Shown piece by piece: positions 11,157-19,762 of a DNA stretch of 64,000 bases (positions are counted from its first letter, which is position 1; the number at the start of each line of letters is the position of its first letter). This DNA is from Acidovorax sp. A1169 (GTDB lineage: Bacteria > Pseudomonadota > Gammaproteobacteria > Burkholderiales > Burkholderiaceae_C): contig NZ_JAUZDX010000003.1 in assembly GCF_030704685.1 (NCBI RefSeq), positions 310,001-374,000 of the forward strand, read 5' to 3'. A model generated the notes under the pieces. The model searched no databases and was not told the origin of the DNA. It was given only the letters and a program-made list of their open reading frames with translations. The translations under genes were made by a program, and so were the position numbers.

Positions 11157-11618
11157 TCACACATGCCGCTTGGCCGGCGCCGGCCCGGGCGGCGCCACCG
11201 GCTCGGCATCGGCGCGCTCGTGCAGTGCGTCGATCACATGGCAGTGCCCGTCGATGCCGTCGCAGCGGCGGCGCAGGGCAATCAGGTCGCGCTCTAGCGT
11301 CTTGAGCTCCTGCAGGCGGATACGCACGTGGGTGAGGTGCTCGTCCAGCGTGTCGCAGGCCGTGTGGTCGGCACCGGCGGCCGAGCGGTCGAGAGCCAGC
11401 AGGGTGCGCACCTCGTCGAGAGACATGTCCATGGCCCGGCACAGGCGGATGAAGCGCAACTGGTGGATGTCGGCATCGCTGTACAGGCGGTAGCTGCTCT
11501 CGTTGCGCGGGCCGGGCGCAAGCAAGGCCTCTTTCTCGTAGTAGCGGATGTTGGCGGTGGAGACGCCCGAGCGTTGGGCGGCCTCGCCGATGCGTAACCT
11601 GGCTGCGTCTGTTGGCAT
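11157..11618 (-). CDS. MerR-family metal-responsive regulator (CadR/PbrR-like)
   Basis: A 153-residue MerR regulator: helix-turn-helix at the N-terminus (RIGEAAQRSGVSTANIRYYEKEALL), a coiled dimerisation helix near residues 75-115, and metal-binding cysteines in the order ...TACDTL..., RRRCDG, GHCHV, the pattern of the Cd/Pb/Zn-responsive subgroup. I chose the ATG at 11618 because it has a GAAGG site eight bases upstream; an ATG at 11633 would lie within the operator. The gene is divergent from the P-type ATPase and should activate it when Cd, Pb or Zn is present. The exact metal cannot be read from sequence. Confidence 0.88.
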   Translation of the reverse strand: MPTDAARLRIGEAAQRSGVSTANIRYYEKEALLAPGPRNESSYRLYSDADIHQLRFIRLCRAMDMSLDEVRTLLALDRSAAGADHTACDTLDEHLTHVRIRLQELKTLERDLIALRRRCDGIDGHCHVIDALHERADAEPVAPPGPAPAKRHV

Positions 11619-11622
11619 GCGC

Positions 11623-11653
11623 TTGACCTTCAAGTGACTTCAAGGATTCCAAT
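11623..11653 (+). promoter_or_regulatory. MerR-type promoter and operator of the ATPase operon
   Basis: A -35 element TTGACC (11623-11628) overlaps an imperfect 19-bp dyad with CCTT/AAGG arms (11627-11645). A weak -10 candidate, TCCAAT, lies at 11648-11653. The 19-bp spacer is longer than normal, typical of promoters that MerR proteins activate by untwisting DNA. Confidence 0.75.
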
Positions 11654-11698
11654 CATGGCATGGCGGATCGCAATCCGCCCCCGCAAAGGAAAAAAGCC

Positions 11699-13849
11699 AT
11701 GACAGAAACCAGCCGATCCACGGCATCCCAAGCCCCGCCGCAACCAGGATCCCCGGCGCCCGTGGCCCTGCCCATGCCCAAGGCGGGCACGGCGCGCCGC
11801 GCGCCGCAGATCAATGTCTCTTGCTGCACCCCTGGCAGCAGTTGCTCGGACGACGCGGCACCGGCCAAGGCCCCCGCCGCGCCGCACAGCCACGACGGCC
11901 ACGACCACGAGGGGCGTGGCGGCGAGCATGAAGGCCACGAGCACGGCGCCCTGCCCGGCTGGGGCCGCATTGGCGCGGCGCTGGTGGCGGCCACCGGGGC
12001 CGAGCTGGCCCACCTGCTCGGGCCCGACACGCCCATCTGGCACGGCGCGGGCATGGCGCTGGCGGCTGCGGCCATCCTGCTGGCGGGCCTGGGGGTGTAC
12101 AAGAGCGGCATGCGGTCGCTGCTGCGCGGGCAACTGGGCATCAGTGCGCTGATGGCGGTGGCGGTCACGGGCGCCTTTGCCATCGGCCAGTGGCCCGAGG
12201 CGGCGATGGTGATGGCCCTGTATGCCTTGGCCGAGCGCATCGAGGAAGGGGCTGCAGGCCGCGCGCGCAATGCCATCGGCTCGCTGCTGGCCCTGAGCCC
12301 GGAGCAGGCCGACGTGCAGCAGCCTGGCGGCGAATGGCGCAGCGTGCCAGCGGCCGAGGTGGCGCTGGGCGACACGGTGCGCGTGCGCCCCGGCGGCCGG
12401 GTGCCGCTGGACGGCACGGTGACCACCGGGCGCGGCGCGGTGGACGAGTCCAGCGTCACCGGCGAGAGCCTGGCCGTGGACAAGGCCCCCGGTGACCGCC
12501 TGTACGCCGGCACCCTGAACGCCCAGGCCGAGCTGCTGATGCAGGTGACCTCGGCCGCTGGCAACACCACGCTGGACCGCATCATCCGCTCGGTAGAAGA
12601 AGCCCAGGCCAGCCGCGCGCCCACCCAGCGTTTCGTGGACCGCTTTGCCGCCATCTACACGCCCGCCGTCTTCGTGCTGGCCGTGGTGGTGGCCGTGGGC
12701 GCGCCACTGCTGCTGGGTTGGGGCTGGCTCGACGCCATCTACCGCGCGCTGGTGTTGCTGGTCATTGCCTGCCCCTGCGCGCTGGTGATCTCCACGCCGG
12801 TCACCGTGGTCAGCGGGCTGGCGGCTGCCGCGCGGCGCGGCATCCTGGTCAAGGGCGGGGCCTGGCTGGAGCAGGCGCGCGGCATCCGCGCCGTGGCCTT
12901 CGACAAGACCGGCACCATCACCGCCGGCCGCCCGGTGCTGGTGGGGCAGGCGCAGTTTGGCGGCGATGCCGCCACCGACGTGGCGCGCGCGCTGGCGGGC
13001 CGCTCGGACCACCCGGTATCGAAGGCCATCGTGGCCGGCCTGGGCGAAACCGAGGCATCGCTGCCCGAGGTGGAAGACTTCACCGCTCTGGCCGGGCGCG
13101 GTGTGCAGGGGCGCATTGCCGGCAGCACCTGGCACCTGGGCAACCGCCGCGCCATGCAGGAGCGCAACCTGTGGACCGACGCGGTCGAGGCAGCCGCCGC
13201 CGCGCACGAGGAGCAGGGCCGCAGCGTGACCCTGCTGGCCGACACCGGTGCCGTGCGCGCCCTCTTCGCCGTGGCCGACACGCTGCGCCCCCAGGCCGTG
13301 CAGGCCGTGGCCGACTTGAAGGCCCTGGGCATCGTGCCGGTGATGCTCACCGGCGACCATGCCGCCGCCGCCCAGGCCGCCGCGAAAGAGGCCGGCATTG
13401 CCGAGGTGCAGGCCAGCCTGCTGCCCGAGCACAAGCTGGCGGCCATCGCCGCACTGCAGCAAAAGCACGGCATGACGGCCATGGCGGGCGATGGCATCAA
13501 CGACGCCCCGGCACTTGCCAAGGCCGACATCGGCTTTGCCATGGGCGCGGCCGGCACCGACGTGGCCATGGAGACGGCGGACGTGGTGATCATGAACGAC
13601 GACCTGCGCCGCGTGGCCGAGACGGTGCGCCTGTCGCGGCGCACGCACACCGTGCTGGTGCAGAACATCACGCTCGCTCTGGGCATCAAGGCGGTGTTCT
13701 TCGGCCTGGCGCTCACGGGCCAGGCCACCATGTGGATGGCGGTGTTCGCCGACATGGGCGCCAGCCTGCTGGTGGTGGCCAACGGGCTGCGCATGCTGCG
13801 GCCCGAGCGGGCCCCCAAGACCCCCATCGCGCAGGACCCACAGGCATGA
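11699..13849 (+). CDS. heavy-metal P1B-type ATPase (Cd/Zn/Pb efflux)
   Basis: A 716-residue P1B-type ATPase exporting divalent metal across the inner membrane. Motifs seen are TGES in the actuator domain, CPC in the sixth membrane segment (IACPCALVIS), the phosphorylation site DKTGTIT, HP in RSDHPVSKA, and GDGINDAPALAKA. The ATG at 11699 follows AAAGGA. Instead of a classical N-terminal HMA domain, it has a Cys pair and single Cys (SCCTPGSSC) and a His/Asp/Glu-rich stretch (residues about 55-85), probably a metal-binding tail. It overlaps the next gene by four bases. The MerR regulator supports a Cd/Pb/Zn role. Confidence 0.93.
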   Translation: MTETSRSTASQAPPQPGSPAPVALPMPKAGTARRAPQINVSCCTPGSSCSDDAAPAKAPAAPHSHDGHDHEGRGGEHEGHEHGALPGWGRIGAALVAATGAELAHLLGPDTPIWHGAGMALAAAAILLAGLGVYKSGMRSLLRGQLGISALMAVAVTGAFAIGQWPEAAMVMALYALAERIEEGAAGRARNAIGSLLALSPEQADVQQPGGEWRSVPAAEVALGDTVRVRPGGRVPLDGTVTTGRGAVDESSVTGESLAVDKAPGDRLYAGTLNAQAELLMQVTSAAGNTTLDRIIRSVEEAQASRAPTQRFVDRFAAIYTPAVFVLAVVVAVGAPLLLGWGWLDAIYRALVLLVIACPCALVISTPVTVVSGLAAAARRGILVKGGAWLEQARGIRAVAFDKTGTITAGRPVLVGQAQFGGDAATDVARALAGRSDHPVSKAIVAGLGETEASLPEVEDFTALAGRGVQGRIAGSTWHLGNRRAMQERNLWTDAVEAAAAAHEEQGRSVTLLADTGAVRALFAVADTLRPQAVQAVADLKALGIVPVMLTGDHAAAAQAAAKEAGIAEVQASLLPEHKLAAIAALQQKHGMTAMAGDGINDAPALAKADIGFAMGAAGTDVAMETADVVIMNDDLRRVAETVRLSRRTHTVLVQNITLALGIKAVFFGLALTGQATMWMAVFADMGASLLVVANGLRMLRPERAPKTPIAQDPQA

Positions 13850-14454
13850 GCAGCGAAGCCAGCAACAGCCATCACCCAGCGGCCATGGCGACCCAGACAG
13901 GTTTACGCCTGGGCCCGCCCGCCAGCGCCCTGCCGCGCCCGCCCGGCAGCTTGCGCATCCGCCTGACCACCACCCTGCCCGCCCCTGCCGATTGGGTGGC
14001 CACACAGCTGCAGACCACGGCCCTGTTCCGCTACATCACCGCCCCGCTGCTGCAATTCGCCACCGTGCAGGGCCCCTGGCCCACGCACTGGCCCCTGGGC
14101 GACACCGAGCTGCGCTTCGCACTCTTTGGCCTGCTGCCCATGGGCCGCCAGACCGCACGCATCAGCGTGCACCCCTGCGACGGCATCCCCGGCGCCTGGC
14201 CCCTGCTGCGTGACAACGGCACCGGCCAGCTCATGCGCGTGTGGGACCACCGCATCACGGTGCACAGCTTGCCGGGGGCCCCTGGGCGCACCTGCTACAC
14301 CGATGAGGTCTTCGTGCGGGCGCGTTACCTGCCGTGGGTGATGACGCCGCTGTCCGCCGTGTTTGCCTGGGTTTTCTATCGCCACCGGCAGCGCAGGTGG
14401 CTGAAACTCGCGCTGCGCCAGCCCAGCGCGCAAGGCCCCGAGGCATGCGCATGA
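13846..14454 (+). CDS. SRPBCC-like protein in a metal-ATPase operon
   Basis: A 202-residue protein whose start overlaps the ATPase stop (ATGA), so the two are probably translated together. After a low-complexity Pro/Ala N-terminus (about 45 residues) it has a pattern like ligand-binding SRPBCC or polyketide-cyclase proteins: LPAPADWVATQLQTTALFRY, a central beta-rich part, and a helical C-terminus with TPLSAVFAWVFYRHRQRRW. The fold is my inference from pattern, not a firm match. It might bind a hydrophobic ligand or help the transporter; no metal-binding motif is obvious. Confidence 0.7.
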   Translation: MSSEASNSHHPAAMATQTGLRLGPPASALPRPPGSLRIRLTTTLPAPADWVATQLQTTALFRYITAPLLQFATVQGPWPTHWPLGDTELRFALFGLLPMGRQTARISVHPCDGIPGAWPLLRDNGTGQLMRVWDHRITVHSLPGAPGRTCYTDEVFVRARYLPWVMTPLSAVFAWVFYRHRQRRWLKLALRQPSAQGPEACA

Positions 14455-14840
14455 GCGACCACCCACCCCAGGCTCCCGCGCTGCAGCGCCAGGCGTTCGA
14501 CCATCTCCTGGCCCGCTTCGACGCCAGCGCAGGCGAGCCGCCGGCCACGCGCTGGCCCTGGCTGGAAGCAGCCCACGTGCTGGGCCAGACCCGGCTGGGC
14601 CTGCACTGGCGCTCGCACACCGCCATGCTGCGCTACGCCCTGCAGTTGCGTGATGAGAGTGAGGTGCTCGGCCAGTTGCTGCGCCTGGCGCTGGTGCCGC
14701 TGGGGCACCTGCTGCAGCGCCTGCCCCTGGGCAACATCGGGCGGGCGCATGTGTCGGCGCTCAGTCCGATGGCGACCTCTGCGGACACCGCCGAGCGAAT
14801 CAATGCAGCCTTGCGGGCCATGCGATCACCCGATCTTTAG
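14451..14840 (+). CDS. DUF3703 family protein
   Basis: A 129-residue protein matching the DUF3703 pattern as I remember it: AAHVLGQTRLGLHWRSHTAMLRYAL, a central VLGQLLRLALVPLG, and a GNIGRAHVSALSPM end. Members occur beside heavy-metal and copper genes, but their function is not known. It starts at an ATG overlapping the previous stop by four bases (an alternative ATG lies two codons upstream), so the last three genes of this module are chained by overlaps. No signal peptide or membrane segment is seen. Confidence 0.85.
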   Translation: MSDHPPQAPALQRQAFDHLLARFDASAGEPPATRWPWLEAAHVLGQTRLGLHWRSHTAMLRYALQLRDESEVLGQLLRLALVPLGHLLQRLPLGNIGRAHVSALSPMATSADTAERINAALRAMRSPDL

Positions 14841-14910
14841 CCCAATTTTCTTGAACCCCGGCGTCTTGATGCCTGAAAGCGGATTTCGGGCGGCCTCGGG
14901 AATGAGCGCC

Positions 14911-17421
14911 TTATGCAATGAGGTTGCCGACAGAGATGGTGCCGACAGTTCCTGTCAATTGGACGAAGAAGTCGGTGTCATCGAACTGGCTGGTATCCGA
15001 ACCCGTGTTCTGGAACAAGTAGGTGCCTGCGGCCGACCCGCCCGCGATCGTAATGAGGTAAACCTGATCGGTGCTGTTCAGGAAGGGAATCAGGCTGGCA
15101 TTGATCGTAGACAGGTAATTGCCTGTATCTGCAGTGGGGAGTGCTTGCGACGAGACAGAAGCTGCATTCACGCCGGTCTTGAAATAGTCCGTCCCGGTGG
15201 CATTGAAATTGCCCACGACGTCGATCTGCGTCCGGTTCGACATATTGGCGCCCGTGGCTATCAACGTCTCCGACCCGGAGCCCGAAGATTGCAGATTGAT
15301 CACATCGACCGCCGCTCCACCCGTGACCGTCGTGGAGGCAGCGCTGGAGCCCAGGAGGTTCAACGTCTGCCCGCCAGTCCCGAGGGTGATCATGTTGTCA
15401 CCGGTGCTCTTGGTGTAGTTGAGGGTGACACCCGCACCGTTGAGGTTGGTGACACTCGCCGTACCGATGCTGCCTGCGATGTTGATGATCTCGATACTGG
15501 CGACCTTGGTGCTCAGGTCGATGTTCTGGGTGGTGGTGGCGCCAATGTTCAGGGTGTCGGTGCCGTTGCCGCCATCCACCGTCGTCAGGAAGTTGATGAT
15601 CTGGTTGGCCGTGAAATTGAAGGTATCCGAACCGGTGCCGCCAATCACGCTCACGGCGACATTGGCCGACGTGAAGTTGTTGGTGCCATTGGCCAGGTTG
15701 TACTTTTCAATCGTGCTGAAGGCGTTGAAGCTGCCGGCGGTGGTCAGGTTGAGGGTTTCGGTGCCTGCCGCATTGACGGTGCCGGTGAACTGCGACATCT
15801 GCGCGATCGTGGCGGTGATGTTGGCATTGTTGGTCACCGTCAGGTTCTCGAAGCCGGTGATGGTGGCGTTGCTGATGTCAGGTGTTGACGAGAAGAACGC
15901 CAGGCTGTCGGTGCCCGTGCCCGCGGTGTAGGTGCCCAGGATGGAGACGCCGTTCAGGGCCAGGGAGTTGTTGCCATTGCCCAGTGCCGCCGTGCTGGAG
16001 ACGGTGGCATTGATGGTGACGTTGTCGTTGCCGGAGCCGCCGGTGTAGTTGACGCCCGCCGTCGCGGAGTTCATGTTGACCGTGTTGGTGCCGCTGGCGC
16101 TGCCCTTGACGGTGGCCGTGCCGGTCAGGGCGCTGCCGGTCCAGGTGAAGCCTCCCAGGGTGATGCCGCTGGCATCCACCGTGGTCAATGAGGTGCTGCT
16201 GGACGACAGGGTCAAACCGGCGTTGCCGCTGACGTTGAAGGTTTTTACCGAGTTGCCCAGCCAGGTCATGTTGTTGTTGAAAACGCCAGTGGGTGTGGCC
16301 TGGGTGTCTCTGACGCTGATATTCACGGTCTCGACACCGCTGGCCGTGATCCCCGTGGTGGCGAACGCCACGCCAGAAGTGCTGCCGTCGGTGAGCGTGA
16401 GGTTGATGATGTCATTGACCCCACCTGCAAACCCTGCATTGGAGATGGTGAACGCAGTACCAGCGCCGGTCAGCGTCACGTTGCCGTTGCTTGGCAGATT
16501 GCTCAGTGTGAGACCGTTCGCGCCGGAGAAAGTCACATCGCTGTAGTTGCCCAGTGTCTGCAGATCGATGGTCTGGTTGGTCACGCTGGTCAGGCGCAGC
16601 TTCTCGAAGCCGGTCACGTTGGCGGCAAAGGTGCCGCTGCCCGACGCGGTGGCCGCATAGGCGGCCGTCAGGACAATGGTGTCGGTGCCGGCGCCGCCAT
16701 TGATCTTGATGGGGAGCAGCGCAGCGTTGGGGATGACGGTGTCGTCGCCCGAGCCGCCGTTGATGGTGGTGAAGCCCGCAGAGGTGTTGTAGGTGATGGT
16801 GTTGGTGCCATCGGCCAGATTCAGTACCTTGATGCCACTGATGGTGCCGCCGGTGCTGCCGTTGTTGATGGTGACCGTGCCGGCGGTGGTCAGGGTCAGG
16901 ACATCGTTGTCCGAGGCATCGCCGGTGATGGTCGTCCCGTTGAGGGCTGGAATGGTGGACTTGAACACGTCCGTGGCCCCGACCAGCCCGCTGAATGTAC
17001 CGCCCGCGGTGGTCGTGATGGTGCGATCGAGGATGGGTTCGAGAATCCCCGCCAGTTCTGCCGTGGACTTCAGCCGCAGGTACTCGTACGGCGTACCGAC
17101 GGACCAGTTGGCGTCGTACGTGAAGCCCATGCGCTCGGCCAGCTGCCGGTAGGTGTACTCCGCCTGCTCGGGCCGGGCCCCGCGCGCGCTGTACAGCTGC
17201 AGGTTGCGCAGCAGGTAGTCCTTGTCCTGGTACTGGCGCACAAGCGCCCTCTCCGCAGCCTCCAGGGGGTTGCTGCTCTGCATGATGACCGTCCAGTCCC
17301 GCGTATCCAGATTGCTCCCTACATTGCCATACAGCGTCAGGATGGCGCGCGTGATCAGTTGCGGCCCGGCTGGACCTGTCATGGAAGATCCAAGAAGTTC
17401 AGCAATGGAAGGAGTGGTCAT
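14911..17421 (-). CDS. S-layer-like / beta-repeat secreted protein
   Basis: An 836-residue protein with almost no Cys, very rich in Thr, Ser, Gly and Asn, and no signal peptide. Residues 1-130 are a helical N-terminal domain (ITRAILTLYGNVGSN, YLRLKSTAEL). The rest is a long beta-repeat region with glycine/aspartate turns such as GGSGDDT, GGAGTDTI, GGSGNDN, GGTGSDTF and GGNGTDT, which resemble RTX calcium-binding turns. The composition and layout resemble RsaA-type S-layer proteins exported by type I secretion, which read a C-terminal signal. No secretion genes lie nearby. Synonymous codon use looks less GC-biased than the neighbours. Confidence 0.75.
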   Translation of the reverse strand: MTTPSIAELLGSSMTGPAGPQLITRAILTLYGNVGSNLDTRDWTVIMQSSNPLEAAERALVRQYQDKDYLLRNLQLYSARGARPEQAEYTYRQLAERMGFTYDANWSVGTPYEYLRLKSTAELAGILEPILDRTITTTAGGTFSGLVGATDVFKSTIPALNGTTITGDASDNDVLTLTTAGTVTINNGSTGGTISGIKVLNLADGTNTITYNTSAGFTTINGGSGDDTVIPNAALLPIKINGGAGTDTIVLTAAYAATASGSGTFAANVTGFEKLRLTSVTNQTIDLQTLGNYSDVTFSGANGLTLSNLPSNGNVTLTGAGTAFTISNAGFAGGVNDIINLTLTDGSTSGVAFATTGITASGVETVNISVRDTQATPTGVFNNNMTWLGNSVKTFNVSGNAGLTLSSSSTSLTTVDASGITLGGFTWTGSALTGTATVKGSASGTNTVNMNSATAGVNYTGGSGNDNVTINATVSSTAALGNGNNSLALNGVSILGTYTAGTGTDSLAFFSSTPDISNATITGFENLTVTNNANITATIAQMSQFTGTVNAAGTETLNLTTAGSFNAFSTIEKYNLANGTNNFTSANVAVSVIGGTGSDTFNFTANQIINFLTTVDGGNGTDTLNIGATTTQNIDLSTKVASIEIINIAGSIGTASVTNLNGAGVTLNYTKSTGDNMITLGTGGQTLNLLGSSAASTTVTGGAAVDVINLQSSGSGSETLIATGANMSNRTQIDVVGNFNATGTDYFKTGVNAASVSSQALPTADTGNYLSTINASLIPFLNSTDQVYLITIAGGSAAGTYLFQNTGSDTSQFDDTDFFVQLTGTVGTISVGNLIA

Positions 17422-17782
17422 GACTTAAAAAATGGGAAGCGGGTAAACGCACCTTCCTGACAGCCTCGTTGGCCAATGGCTGTCTGGCAAGGGTGCGCAT
17501 GCAGTGACACGTTCAGAAAAACTGTTCTTCGGGTAAAAATGTCGTTACGAAAGCAAAAATTTGCAACAGTCAAATATCTTAGTGCAGTACGTACCGGACA
17601 CCAATTCCTGTTTTGCACGCGAACACTGACACTGGTTGTCCAGTCCTTCGAAATGCCCTTTGCCCCGCACCGGCTTCGCCGACACCTGGATGGGTTGCAT
17701 TCTTACAGCGGCGCATGGCCGCAAGGTTCATCCTTGCCTTACCGCACGTTTCGCGGTGCCAACCAACGACAGAAAGCGAACC
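17422..17782. other. intergenic region with divergent promoters
   Basis: No gene is visible in these 361 bases. The AT-richer part (about 17520-17590) probably carries the promoter of the S-layer-like gene on the minus strand; TTGACT near 17570 could be its -35 element. The region also precedes csbD. No Shine-Dalgarno sequence is clear ahead of the S-layer-like start. Confidence 0.4.
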
Positions 17783-17968
17783 ATGAATAAAGACCAAGTT
17801 GCCGGCCACGCCACCGATCTGAAGGGCAAGGTCAAGGAAGCCACAGGCAAGCTCGTGGGCAGCGAAAAGCTGCAGGGCGAAGGCCTGGCCGACCAAGCCG
17901 TGGGCAAGACCCAGGCCAAGGTGGGTGATGCCAAGGAAGCAGTGAAGAAGGCCATCGACAAGGCTTGA
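17783..17968 (+). CDS. CsbD-family stress protein
   Basis: A 61-residue, Lys-rich helical protein of the CsbD family (MNKDQVAGHATDLKGKVKEA, then a GEGLADQAVGKTQAKVGDAKE repeat-like half). Family members accumulate in general stress or stationary phase; their biochemical role is unknown. The ATG at 17783 has an AGAAAGCGA leader. A terminator follows 18 bases after the stop. Confidence 0.9.
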   Translation: MNKDQVAGHATDLKGKVKEATGKLVGSEKLQGEGLADQAVGKTQAKVGDAKEAVKKAIDKA

Positions 17969-17986
17969 ATGTGCGCTGCACAGAAC

Positions 17987-18012
17987 AAGCGGCTTCGGCC
18001 GCTTTTTTTTTT
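17987..18012 (+). terminator. Rho-independent terminator after csbD
   Basis: Stem AAGCGGC, loop TTCG, stem GCCGCTT followed by a run of ten Ts (the last pairs overlap the T run). This is a strong, short tetraloop terminator for the plus-strand CsbD gene. Confidence 0.92.
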
Positions 18013-18026
18013 GCGCCTGGGCTACT

Positions 18027-18040
18027 GGATCCGCGGATCC
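18027..18040. repeat. perfect 14-bp palindrome
   Basis: GGATCCGCGGATCC reads the same on both strands and ends exactly one base before the stop of the minus-strand YihY-like gene. It has no T tract, so it is not a standard terminator. Confidence 0.55.
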
Positions 18041-18964
18041 TTAGCCTGCATGGCCTTGTGCAGCTTCAGACGCTTCACCTGCGGGCAATGGCGCCTGGTG
18101 CTTCTCGCGCAGCACTGCATTGACTTCGGCTCCAAAGATCAGCGTGGTGGCGCTGATGTAGAGGAACACCAGGGTCGCCACCACGCCCGCGAAGCTGCCA
18201 TAAACCAGGGCGAGCTTGCCGGCGCTGCGCAGCGAGTACGACAGCGTGGCGGCGGCCAGCGCCCACAGCACGGCGCCCACCAGGGCGCCCGGCAGCACTG
18301 TGCCGATGCGTTGGGGAATGTCGGGCAACCAGCCGTACAGCAGCGCGTAGAGCATCGTGAGGGTGATGCAGGCCGCGCCATAGCGCACGCTGTCGTACAG
18401 CCAGACCACCTCGTTCGCCCCCTCCACGCTGGACACGACGAACTGCCAGATGCGCGGCATGATGATGACGGAGCTGAAGGTCACCAGCACGCCAAAGCCC
18501 ACGATCACCGTGAACAGCGTGACCTTGATGCGCGCCTTCCAGAACGGCAGGCCGCGCGTGATGCCGTAAGAGCGGTTCAGCGCCGAGCGCACGGCCTGCA
18601 TGCCCGACGATCCCGTCCACAGCGTCACGATCAGGCCGACGGTCAGCAGCGCCTGGTTGCGCTGGGCCAGGACCTGGTGGATCACCGGCTGCATGGCCTC
18701 GCGCACCACCTGGGGTGCGTAGCCCATCACCCGCTCGGCCAGCGCCGCCGCGTCTCCCGGCTGGCCGAAATAACCGGCAGCGGCGGACAGCAGGATCAAC
18801 AGCGGGAACATGGCCAGCACCGACGAGAACGCCAGGCTGCCGGCCTGGTTGGCGCTCTGGTGCAGCACATAGTTGCGCACCGCCAAGATTAGCACCCCTA
18901 GCACCGGCATGCGTATGAACGCCTCGCCAAGACGCCGCAAACCCTGCATGGCCGTCGTCACCAA
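18041..18964 (-). CDS. YihY/BrkB-family membrane protein
   Basis: A 307-residue inner-membrane protein with about six transmembrane segments and the family landmarks SLAFSSVLAMFPLLILLSAA near residue 45 and RSALNRSYG near residue 130. In family alignments this type is often called YihY/virulence factor BrkB, but no RNase or transport activity is proven. Its C-terminus is charged and Ala/Glu-rich. The stop lies close to the terminator of csbD in the opposite direction; the next minus-strand gene starts within 20 bases of the previous one. Confidence 0.88.
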   Translation of the reverse strand: MVTTAMQGLRRLGEAFIRMPVLGVLILAVRNYVLHQSANQAGSLAFSSVLAMFPLLILLSAAAGYFGQPGDAAALAERVMGYAPQVVREAMQPVIHQVLAQRNQALLTVGLIVTLWTGSSGMQAVRSALNRSYGITRGLPFWKARIKVTLFTVIVGFGVLVTFSSVIIMPRIWQFVVSSVEGANEVVWLYDSVRYGAACITLTMLYALLYGWLPDIPQRIGTVLPGALVGAVLWALAAATLSYSLRSAGKLALVYGSFAGVVATLVFLYISATTLIFGAEVNAVLREKHQAPLPAGEASEAAQGHAG

Positions 18965-18980
18965 GAAGCAGCCAGGCGCA

Positions 18981-19517
18981 TCATGGGCGAAGCTGCCCCT
19001 CGATGGAGTCGTCCAGCGTCTTGCCGATGGCTGCGCCGATCACCATCTTGGTGGCGGCCACCAAGCCCCCGTGCTTGTTGTCCCAGTAGTAGCCGGATGC
19101 GGGCACGACCTGGATCACGGTGATGCGCGGATCGTCCTTGCCCTCGGTGAACCAGGTCTTCATGACCGGGTTCCACAGTTCGTCGATCAAGGCCTTGTCG
19201 CGGTGGATGGTGGCGGTACCTTCCAGCACCAGAAAACCCGAGTGCTTGGCGCCTTGCAGGAAGATGCGCACCTGCGGGTCGACTTCGATCTCGCGGTTCT
19301 TGTGGCTGTCGGACGCGCTCAGGAACCACAGGTGACCGGCCTCGTCCGCCTTCTCGATGCTCATGGGCCGCGTGCCCTGCGTTTCGCCATCGGGGGCATT
19401 GGTGCAAAAGAAGCAGGAGCCAGCGTCCTGCGCCATGTCCTGGATGCGCCTGGCAGCATCGCCGCCTGCGAGATGCTTGTGTGTCTCTTCTGCCTGGTTG
19501 TTGTTGATCGAGTCCAC
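18981..19517 (-). CDS. pyridoxamine 5'-phosphate oxidase-like general stress protein
   Basis: A 178-residue protein of the general stress protein 26 group of FMN-binding split-barrel proteins. Residues 40-110 (RPMSIEKADEAGHLWFLSA, then an EIEVDPQVRIFLQ strand) give the flavin-binding barrel pattern. A GTG at 19517 preceded by GGAGAGA is the best start; longer in-frame extensions lie in non-homologous sequence. The cellular substrate is unknown. The FMN-binding group is the safe part of this call. Confidence 0.82.
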   Translation of the reverse strand: MDSINNNQAEETHKHLAGGDAARRIQDMAQDAGSCFFCTNAPDGETQGTRPMSIEKADEAGHLWFLSASDSHKNREIEVDPQVRIFLQGAKHSGFLVLEGTATIHRDKALIDELWNPVMKTWFTEGKDDPRITVIQVVPASGYYWDNKHGGLVAATKMVIGAAIGKTLDDSIEGQLRP

Positions 19518-19762
19518 GGGTCTCTCCGGTTGATGGATGGCACCAGAGATTGGAACTGCGGCCCGCGCGAGCCCCTGTAGGAGGCGACCAACGGCCTGCG
19601 CCATCCATTGCGACGTGCGGGGCTTCAACAGGGGCTTGTGTAGGAGGACAGCGCGTCCGCCCGGCCCTTCGCTCCGGTGTGTGTCCAATCTGGGTAGAGT
19701 GAAACGAACCGCACGCCGCATGCCCGAGGTGGCGGCGCACCGTTTGAACGAAAGGCAAAAAA

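Noticed and set aside
12718..13845. Plus-strand frame inside the P-type ATPase
   Set aside because: It is the out-of-frame upstream extension of the SRPBCC-like gene; low-complexity Arg/Gly translation.
14841..14910. Stem GCCTGAAA/TTTCGGGC between convergent genes
   Set aside because: Includes a wobble pair and no T tract; too weak to call a terminator.
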